Shown piece by piece: positions 6,782 through 12,547 of a stretch of 14,451 bases of DNA. Source of the stretch: Clostridiales bacterium. GTDB taxonomy: Bacteria > Bacillota > Clostridia > Lachnospirales > WQUN01. The stretch spans positions 1 through 14,451 of the forward strand of contig JAISWA010000078.1 of assembly GCA_031271275.1 (NCBI GenBank), written 5' to 3'. Numbering within the stretch: the first letter of the stretch is position 1; each line of letters starts with the position of its first letter. The notes beneath the pieces were generated by a model. The model was not told the origin of the DNA and searched no databases. It worked only from the letters and a program-made list of their open reading frames with translations. The translations under genes and the position numbers were made by a program.

Positions 6782-7783
6782 ATGCAGGGCATCCTATTAA
6801 GCGTAATCATTCCGTATTACAACGAAACGCCGGAGGAAATATTTCCGTTACTGGCAAGCCTCAACAGCCAGGTAGGGGTTGATTTCCCGCGAATCGAATG
6901 TATATTGGTGAACGACGGCAACCACAACATCCTTCCGGGCGCGTTTCTCGATATTTTCAAAAACCTTGCCCTACGATGTATCTTTACGGACGAAAACAGA
7001 GGGCCCGGCATGGCAAGGCAAACCGGGTTGGACGCCGCGCTCGGCGAATACGTAATGTTTTGCGACGCGGATGATCTCCTCCATAACGTGTTGGTAATCG
7101 AGAGCTTTATCCGGGAAGTGGAGCAATATCACCCGGAAGTTATCGTTTCCACCTGGCTTATGGAGATATACGACAAGGCCAAAGGGAAATTTGAATATGC
7201 CATCCGTGACAACGAGTTTACCTGGATGCACGGAAAAGCGTTTAACAAGGCGTTCTTGGAACTTAAAAAAATACGCTTCCACGAAGATTTACGCGTCCAT
7301 GAGGATGCGTATTTCCTCAGGTTGGTTACCGTCCACGCGACCAATGTGCGAAAGTTGGCGCTGACGAGCTATGTATGGAAATACCGCCCTATCAGTATCA
7401 CGCGGATTAACGAAGCCGCGTATACCTTTAATTCCATGCCGGCGTTCGCGAAAAGTATCGGTTACGCCTGCGCCCAAATAGAAAAACATTTTCCCGGGCA
7501 AATACGCAATATAGTGCTGCAAACCGTGATGATTTTTTACTTTTACACCCATCAGCGGTGTTGGCTCGCATCTGAAAAAACCGACCTTCTGCGGCAGGCG
7601 GAGGAATCGTTCAGCGACATGATTAAACCGTATATGCGGCACTATGAGGACGCGCCCGCCCGGTTAATCGCAAGTATGTACAATGAGGAAAGGGCAAGGA
7701 GCTTTATAGGTGAAGTTGAAACCGAGACGCTGACCGACTGGCTTAAACGGGTTACGGATAGAAGAATTAGCAATAGAAAATGA
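6782..7783 (+). CDS. Family 2 glycosyltransferase
   Basis: The 333-residue protein has a GT-A fold typical of GT2 enzymes. LLSVIIPYYNE (5-15) opens the nucleotide-sugar domain, ILVNDGN (41-47) follows, then ENRGPGMARQTGLDAALGEYVMFCDADD (81-98), where DADD (95-98) is the metal/nucleotide DxD site. HEDLRVHEDAYFLR near 176-190 supplies the acidic residues usual for the acceptor side. The C-terminal 130 residues are helical and match nothing I recognise. No membrane segment is evident, so it is probably cytosolic or peripheral. The ATG at 6782 is preferred to the in-frame ATG at 6749 because AGGGGG (about 6769-6774) lies 7 bases before it. The gene stands alone between the divergent amidase and the kinase leader, with no other sugar-polymer genes, so donor and acceptor cannot be inferred. 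Confidence 0.88.
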   Translation: MQGILLSVIIPYYNETPEEIFPLLASLNSQVGVDFPRIECILVNDGNHNILPGAFLDIFKNLALRCIFTDENRGPGMARQTGLDAALGEYVMFCDADDLLHNVLVIESFIREVEQYHPEVIVSTWLMEIYDKAKGKFEYAIRDNEFTWMHGKAFNKAFLELKKIRFHEDLRVHEDAYFLRLVTVHATNVRKLALTSYVWKYRPISITRINEAAYTFNSMPAFAKSIGYACAQIEKHFPGQIRNIVLQTVMIFYFYTHQRCWLASEKTDLLRQAEESFSDMIKPYMRHYEDAPARLIASMYNEERARSFIGEVETETLTDWLKRVTDRRISNRK

Positions 7784-7788
7784 ACGAT

Positions 7789-7866
7789 TGAACGCTTTTT
7801 GGTGTCTTTGGCGTCGCAGCGACGAAGCATTTTCACGAACGCCAAACGCGTTCATGCGTTTGGCGT
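7789..7866 (+). repeat. Compound inverted-repeat region after the glycosyltransferase, carrying dispersed repeat copy 2
   Basis: The second identical copy of the 25-bp repeat lies at 7815-7839. Around it, ACGCCAAACGC (7839-7849) is the perfect reverse complement of GCGTTTGGCGT (7856-7866), an 11-bp stem with a 6-nt loop. The same middle arm could instead pair with TGAACGC plus TTTTTGGTGT (7789-7805, with wobble and a bulge) or with TTTGGCGT (7807-7814). Only one pairing is possible at a time. No T-run follows the strong hairpin on either strand, so it is not a canonical terminator, though it may protect the 3' end of the glycosyltransferase mRNA. Confidence 0.6.
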
Positions 7867-7886
7867 GATATGGTAGGTATTAGCCA

Positions 7887-7914
7887 TTGACATATGTATT
7901 AATATCTGCATAAT
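7887..7914 (+). promoter_or_regulatory. Promoter upstream of the kinase leader
   Basis: A perfect TTGACA (7887-7892) is followed 16 bp later by CATAAT (7909-7914), 5 of 6 to the -10 consensus, in an AT-rich setting. Transcription would begin near 7921, giving a leader of about 280 nt before the histidine kinase start at 8199. A second TTGACA at 7997-8002 has no convincing -10 box at the right distance. Confidence 0.6.
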
Positions 7915-8022
7915 CAAAACATTAGAGTGTTTAATGCTAACGATGTTATGCGCGGGTTCGCACCTTTTTGTTTCCAATCCTTTTACATCATCGTTTTTGA
8001 CATAGTTTAAGAGGTGTGACTG

Positions 8023-8160
8023 ATGGAAAGAGCCGTCAAGGCGTTTTTCCCGCTGTGCGCAGCGCGGAAAACGCCGCAGTACCCAAACTTTATAATAGTG
8101 AATATTGTAGACCGAGCATGTCTTGAATACAAAAACGCCATGGTGAATGGTGTTTTTTAA
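8023..8160 (+). CDS. Candidate 45-codon small ORF in the kinase leader
   Basis: A good Shine-Dalgarno, GAGGTG (8011-8016), lies six bases before an ATG that opens a 45-codon frame ending at TAA (8158-8160). The predicted peptide begins MERAVKAFFPLCAARKTP and ends ACLEYKNAMVNGVF. It resembles nothing I recognise and lacks a clear signal or membrane helix. The frame spans an internal hairpin (8040-8075), and its last codons lie inside an intrinsic terminator (8131-8158), so ribosomes finishing the frame would cover the terminator stem. That geometry fits a leader peptide for the downstream kinase, but a chance frame in an intergenic repeat cannot be excluded. A promoter at 7887-7914 could drive it. 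Confidence 0.35.
   Translation: MERAVKAFFPLCAARKTPQYPNFIIVNIVDRACLEYKNAMVNGVF
8040..8075 (+). other. Stem-loop within the kinase leader
   Basis: GGCGTTTTTCCCGCTG (8040-8055) and CAGCGCGGAAAACGCC (8060-8075) pair through about 15 bp with a one-base bulge on each side and a TGCG tetraloop. It lies just after the start of the candidate small ORF and is followed by no T-run, so it would act as an RNA structure rather than a terminator. Confidence 0.55.
8131..8158 (+). terminator. Intrinsic terminator upstream of the histidine kinase
   Basis: AAAAACGCCAT (8131-8141) pairs with ATGGTGTTTTT (8147-8157) through 11 base pairs including one G-U, with a 5-nt loop (GGTGA). The T-rich right arm runs to six consecutive T (8153-8158), as in a bidirectional A/T-flanked terminator. 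It lies 40 bases before the kinase start and within the final codons of the candidate small ORF, so it may end a short transcript of about 240 nt or attenuate the kinase mRNA. Confidence 0.6.
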
Positions 8161-8198
8161 ATTGGATGATTTTGGGATAAAGAAGGTGTTTATGCGAG

Positions 8199-11100
8199 AT
8201 GTCTATGAGACTGCGGACTACATTTTTAATAATTCTGATTGTTTTATTCGCGACAGCCGGCAATTTAGTTTCCAGTTTATATTTTACCAACAGCAGCCTT
8301 AAAAAAACGTTGGAGCAGGACATGGCGTTTGCCATAGGCATTGCCGACAATCTGGTCAGCACGAAGATGCATCTTATCAAATCGGAGTCGGCGGCGTTAG
8401 CGAACCGCCTGTCGGAAACCGGCGGTACGGAAGATATGTTGGCGCTTATGGCGATAATGACCGTCGAGGAAAAAGTCAACGACTTCCCTGAAATATCCTC
8501 CCTTACGGTTTTTAACCGGGAAGGGACCGTCGCCAGTTATAGCGTGCCGCCCCACGAACACGAACTGCCTGTTAACGACAGGTTTATTGAAATGGTCTAT
8601 AACGGCACTTCCATTATTTCAAGCCCTTTCTTCTGTTCCGTAAAGGGCGAGTACGTGATGAACGTGTACACCCCGATGAAGGGCGGAAACATCCTCGCGG
8701 TCACCATCCCCGGCTCCACGTTTACGGATATGTTCGTAAAGCACAGGCTTTGGCAAACCGGCAACATTTTTATGTTGAACGAGGAAGGGCGCTTCGTCGG
8801 CGCGGCGGACCCCGCGTTGGCGGAAGCCTTGGCGGATTTCTACATTGAGGAAGGGGAAGCGCCCACAGAGGCAGACAGCGCGGAAGCCTTGGCGCTGCAA
8901 AATTTGATTCAAAAAATACTCGCCGTGGAAAACGGCGTGGACAGTTATACTTTTAACAACGAGGAACATCTGTGCGCCTACAGCCGTATAGACGGCTCCG
9001 CCATGGGTTGGCGCGTCGCGGTCAGCGTGCTTCTTTCCGAAAGCCCTCAGAGCGAAGCGCTAAGGGGGCATATTTATACGGCGTTAATCTCGCTGATTAT
9101 CGGGGCAGCCGCCGCGTTTTTCCTTTCCATGCTGACCGCGGGGCCCTTTAATGAAATTGAGTCTCAAAACCGCACCATAAAAGCGCAGTCCGCGAAAATC
9201 CTGGAGGAGCACGAACGTTTTAAGCTCATGCTCGACGCGAACCCGTTGGCAAGCCGGCTATGGACAAGGGATTATGAATTGTTCGACTGTAACGAGGCGG
9301 CGGTTAAACTTTTCGGTCTGAAGAACAAACAGGAATATCTCGACCGGTATTTTGAGCTCTCTCCCGAGTATCAGCCCGACGGGCAGCCCACGCGGGATAA
9401 AATCAAGGCTTTGGTGGATGAGGCGTTTGAAAAAGGCATTTGCGCTTATGACTGGGAATACCGCGCGCCGGACGGTACGCCTATCCCCGCCGAATGCGCG
9501 ATGGTGCGGGTGCCTTACGGGGACGGTTACATGGTGGCGGGATATTCCCGCGACCTGCGCGAGCATAAAAAGATGATGGCGGAAATAGAACAGCGGGACC
9601 GGCAGCTTAAAATCGCGTTGGCGGACGCAAGAGAGGCGAATGACGCTAAAAGCAGCTTCCTCGCGCACATGAGCCACGAAATACGCACGCCGCTTAACGC
9701 GGTGGTGGGGCTGTCGGAGCTTGCCATAGCCGAGTGCGGGTTGGACAGCGAAATGGAAGACAAACTGGAAAAGATACACGCCTCCGGCATGACCATACTG
9801 AGCATTGTCAACGATATCCTCGACATTTCCAAGATAGAATCCGGCAAGTTTGAGATTTACCCCACCCAATACGATACCCCTAGCCTGATTAACGATATCG
9901 TTACGCTTAATATCGTGCGCATAGGGGAAAAGCCGGTTACCTTTAAGCTCGACATAGACGAAAACCTGCCGGGGGAATTATACGGCGACGACCTGCGGGT
10001 GAAGCAGATATTCAACAACCTGTTGTCCAACGCCTTTAAGTACACCCACGAAGGCACGGTGGAATGGCGCGTAACCTATGAGCGCGACGGGGACGACGTC
10101 TGGCTTTTGTCCCATATACAAGATACCGGCATCGGTATAGAGCCTGAGAATTTAGCGAAATTGTTTTCCGAATACAATCAGGTGGATATAAGCACCAACC
10201 GCAGGGTGGAGGGTACGGGCCTCGGGCTCGCGATTACCAAGCGGCTCGTGGAAATGATGGACGGAACCATTACCGTGGAAAGCGAGTACGGGAAAGGCTC
10301 GGTATTTTCCGTAAAAATACGGCAGCGGCACGTTACGGATAAGCCCATCGGCAAACCCGTGGCGGAAAACCTGATGGGGCTGCGCTATACCCTTTCCAAG
10401 CGAAACAAAAACAAACTGGCGCGCGTCAATCTTTCCTACGCCCATGTGTTGGTGGTGGACGATATCCCCACCAACCTGGATGTGGTGAAGGGGATGATGA
10501 AACCTTACGGGCTGAAAATAGACTGCGCTATCAGCGGGCAGCAGGCGGTGGACATGGTGCGCGGGGAAAGCCCGCGCTACAGCGCGGTGTTTATGGACCA
10601 CATGATGCCGGGTATGGACGGCATTGAGGCGACGCAAATCATCCGGAAGGAAATCGGGACGGAATACGCGCGGAACGTTCCCGTCATCGCCCTTACCGCA
10701 AACGCCATTGTAGGCAACGAGGAAATGTTCCTGAACAAAGGCTTCCAGGACTTTATCTCCAAACCCATCGACATGGCGAAGCTCGACGCGGTGCTAAGGC
10801 GTTGGGTCAGGGATAAGCGCGTTGAAAAGAAATTGTCGGGGGAAAACAAACTGTGGCAGGCTCCGGAAACGGTTAAGAAGGAAAATGCCGTTTCCGTATT
10901 CAACGGGATATCCATCGCCGGAATGGATAAAGACAAGGCGCTCGAGCGTTTCAACGGGGACGAGAGCATTCTTATGGAGGTGCTGCAATCCTATGAGTCG
11001 AGTACGCGAAACTTGATTAAAAACCTGCGGGCGTATCTGGAAACCGGGGACCTCGAAGATTACACCATCACCGTACACGGGATAAAGGCTTCGAGTTACG

Positions 11101-12494
11101 CCATATCCGCGCAGGAAACGGGAAAGCGCGCCGAGAAGTTGGAAGCCGCCGCGCGGGAGCGGGATTATGAAACCGTAAGAAGCGAGCATGATTCCTTTGA
11201 AAGCAGCGCGGAGGCGTTATTGAACGAGATAAAAAAGGCGCTTACGGAAATAGACAAACGGATTGCGCCGGCAAAACCCGTGGCGGCTTCCCCCGACCGC
11301 GCGCTTTTAATCCGGTTGGCGGAAGCATGCAAAGCCTATGACATGGACAGTGTGGACGGGATAATGGAGAAGCTCGAGTCTTTGCGGTATGAAAGCGGCG
11401 GGGAGACGGTGCGGTGGCTGCGGGAAAAAATAAACGAAATGGATTTTGAAAAAATTGCCGAAGCGGATTTTTCCAAGATTTACGAGGCTTCCGCCGCGGA
11501 AATATTGGTTGCGGACGACAACGAAACCACGCTGATGGCTGCCCAGCGTTTATTGACGTCGCTGCATATGCGCGTAGATACCGCCGCAAACGGGGAGGAA
11601 GCGCTAAAAAAAATTCGCGGTAAAAAATACCGCCTTGTTTTTATGGATGATTTAATGCCCGTGATGGGCGGAATTGAAGCCGTTAAAATACTGAGAGGTA
11701 TGGAAGGGGATTATTACAAAACCGTTCCGGTGATTGCCTTAACCGCAGCGGACGCAGCCGAACACGCGGATGCGCTTTTACAGGCGGGGATGAGTGGTTT
11801 CATGGAAAAGCCCGCAAGCAGAACAAAGCTTCTTGAGCAAATCCGGCGTTGGCTTCCCGGGGAACTGCCGCGCGAGCCGTTGGGGGCGGAAGAACATACT
11901 GAAACGGAACTGCCGGTTATAGAAGGCGTCGACGCGTTGGAAGGCGTCTTGTATTCCGGTTCAAAGAAGCTTTTTATCGACCTTCTCGGGGATTTTTACA
12001 CGCTTATTGACGCAAAGTCCGACAAGATAGAAAAGTATCTCGCGGAAGGGCGTATCGAGGATATGGTGATAGAGGCGCACGGCTTAAGAAGCGCCGCGCG
12101 GCTTATAGGGGCGAAGGAACTTTCCGCGGGTTTCGCCCGCGTGGAGCGGAGCGGCGGCGAGGGCAACAGTGAAGCGCTACGGCGGGAAGTTTCCGAAGTG
12201 CTGAAACAGTACCGGGGATTTAAAACGGTTCTGAAACCTTACCGCAAAACGCCGGAGGGGGAAAAAAGGCCGGCTGCTCCGGGGGAAGTGCTTACCCTGT
12301 TAAAACAGTTGAAATCGGCAGTGGAAAACTTTGATTTAGCGGTTGCCGACGAAATATTTAAACGGCTTGAGGGTCTTTCTGTTCCGGAAGAACATCAAAA
12401 GCAAATGGCGACGCTAAAAGTCTATTTAACGGACGTAGCGATGGAAGATGCGATTAAGCTGACGGAGGAAATGATAGGAGCCGTTGGCACATGA
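8199..12494 (+). CDS. Hybrid sensor histidine kinase with two REC-Hpt-helical modules
   Basis: This 1431-residue membrane phosphorelay protein should autophosphorylate on His493 and pass phosphate through its own receiver and Hpt domains. Helices at about 7-27 and 292-311 flank an extracytoplasmic Cache-like sensor, with no HAMP visible. A PAS domain (about 337-455) precedes HisKA (HEIRTPLN, 493-500). HATPase_c shows the N box (QIFNNLLSNAFKYT, 603-616), DTGIGI (642-647) and GTGLGLAI (672-679). Receiver 1 has Asp754/755, phospho-acceptor Asp800 and Lys855; Hpt 1 has HGIKASS with His960. Receiver 2 has Asp1106/1107, Asp1150 and Lys1204; Hpt 2 has HGLRSAA with His1294. A helical segment follows each Hpt (about 1030-1085 and 1360-1425), and the two look alike. 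AGAAGG at 8181-8186 is 12 bases from the start, long but usable; no other in-frame start precedes it before a stop. The ligand and output regulator are unknown. Confidence 0.92.
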   Translation: MSMRLRTTFLIILIVLFATAGNLVSSLYFTNSSLKKTLEQDMAFAIGIADNLVSTKMHLIKSESAALANRLSETGGTEDMLALMAIMTVEEKVNDFPEISSLTVFNREGTVASYSVPPHEHELPVNDRFIEMVYNGTSIISSPFFCSVKGEYVMNVYTPMKGGNILAVTIPGSTFTDMFVKHRLWQTGNIFMLNEEGRFVGAADPALAEALADFYIEEGEAPTEADSAEALALQNLIQKILAVENGVDSYTFNNEEHLCAYSRIDGSAMGWRVAVSVLLSESPQSEALRGHIYTALISLIIGAAAAFFLSMLTAGPFNEIESQNRTIKAQSAKILEEHERFKLMLDANPLASRLWTRDYELFDCNEAAVKLFGLKNKQEYLDRYFELSPEYQPDGQPTRDKIKALVDEAFEKGICAYDWEYRAPDGTPIPAECAMVRVPYGDGYMVAGYSRDLREHKKMMAEIEQRDRQLKIALADAREANDAKSSFLAHMSHEIRTPLNAVVGLSELAIAECGLDSEMEDKLEKIHASGMTILSIVNDILDISKIESGKFEIYPTQYDTPSLINDIVTLNIVRIGEKPVTFKLDIDENLPGELYGDDLRVKQIFNNLLSNAFKYTHEGTVEWRVTYERDGDDVWLLSHIQDTGIGIEPENLAKLFSEYNQVDISTNRRVEGTGLGLAITKRLVEMMDGTITVESEYGKGSVFSVKIRQRHVTDKPIGKPVAENLMGLRYTLSKRNKNKLARVNLSYAHVLVVDDIPTNLDVVKGMMKPYGLKIDCAISGQQAVDMVRGESPRYSAVFMDHMMPGMDGIEATQIIRKEIGTEYARNVPVIALTANAIVGNEEMFLNKGFQDFISKPIDMAKLDAVLRRWVRDKRVEKKLSGENKLWQAPETVKKENAVSVFNGISIAGMDKDKALERFNGDESILMEVLQSYESSTRNLIKNLRAYLETGDLEDYTITVHGIKASSYAISAQETGKRAEKLEAAARERDYETVRSEHDSFESSAEALLNEIKKALTEIDKRIAPAKPVAASPDRALLIRLAEACKAYDMDSVDGIMEKLESLRYESGGETVRWLREKINEMDFEKIAEADFSKIYEASAAEILVADDNETTLMAAQRLLTSLHMRVDTAANGEEALKKIRGKKYRLVFMDDLMPVMGGIEAVKILRGMEGDYYKTVPVIALTAADAAEHADALLQAGMSGFMEKPASRTKLLEQIRRWLPGELPREPLGAEEHTETELPVIEGVDALEGVLYSGSKKLFIDLLGDFYTLIDAKSDKIEKYLAEGRIEDMVIEAHGLRSAARLIGAKELSAGFARVERSGGEGNSEALRREVSEVLKQYRGFKTVLKPYRKTPEGEKRPAAPGEVLTLLKQLKSAVENFDLAVADEIFKRLEGLSVPEEHQKQMATLKVYLTDVAMEDAIKLTEEMIGAVGT
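9651..10593 (+). repeat. Transmitter block shared with the second kinase (13508-14450)
   Basis: Bases 9651-10593 align without gaps to 13508-14450 at a constant offset of 3857. My hand count over 9781-10593 gives about 79 differences in 813 bases, near 90% identity. Runs 9882-9949 (68 nt) and 9957-10046 (90 nt) are identical to the other copy, including wobble positions. The block covers HisKA, HATPase_c and the first half of receiver 1, and similarity falls away sharply upstream of the FLAHMSHE segment. Confidence 0.9.
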
Positions 12495-12547
12495 TAGCAC
12501 TACAAGTTTTATAGGGTAAAAAAATTGAGGTTGGGCGGCCGATACGC

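Noticed and set aside
7940..7998. ACGATG/CATCGT pairing followed by T residues in the kinase leader
   Set aside because: Six base pairs closing a loop of over 40 nt is not a convincing terminator or riboswitch stem.
8147..8302. 51-codon frame starting in the terminator and overlapping the kinase start
   Set aside because: Its first ATG has no ribosome site and lies within the terminator stem; only the internal ATG at 8192 is worth noting, and that is reported separately.
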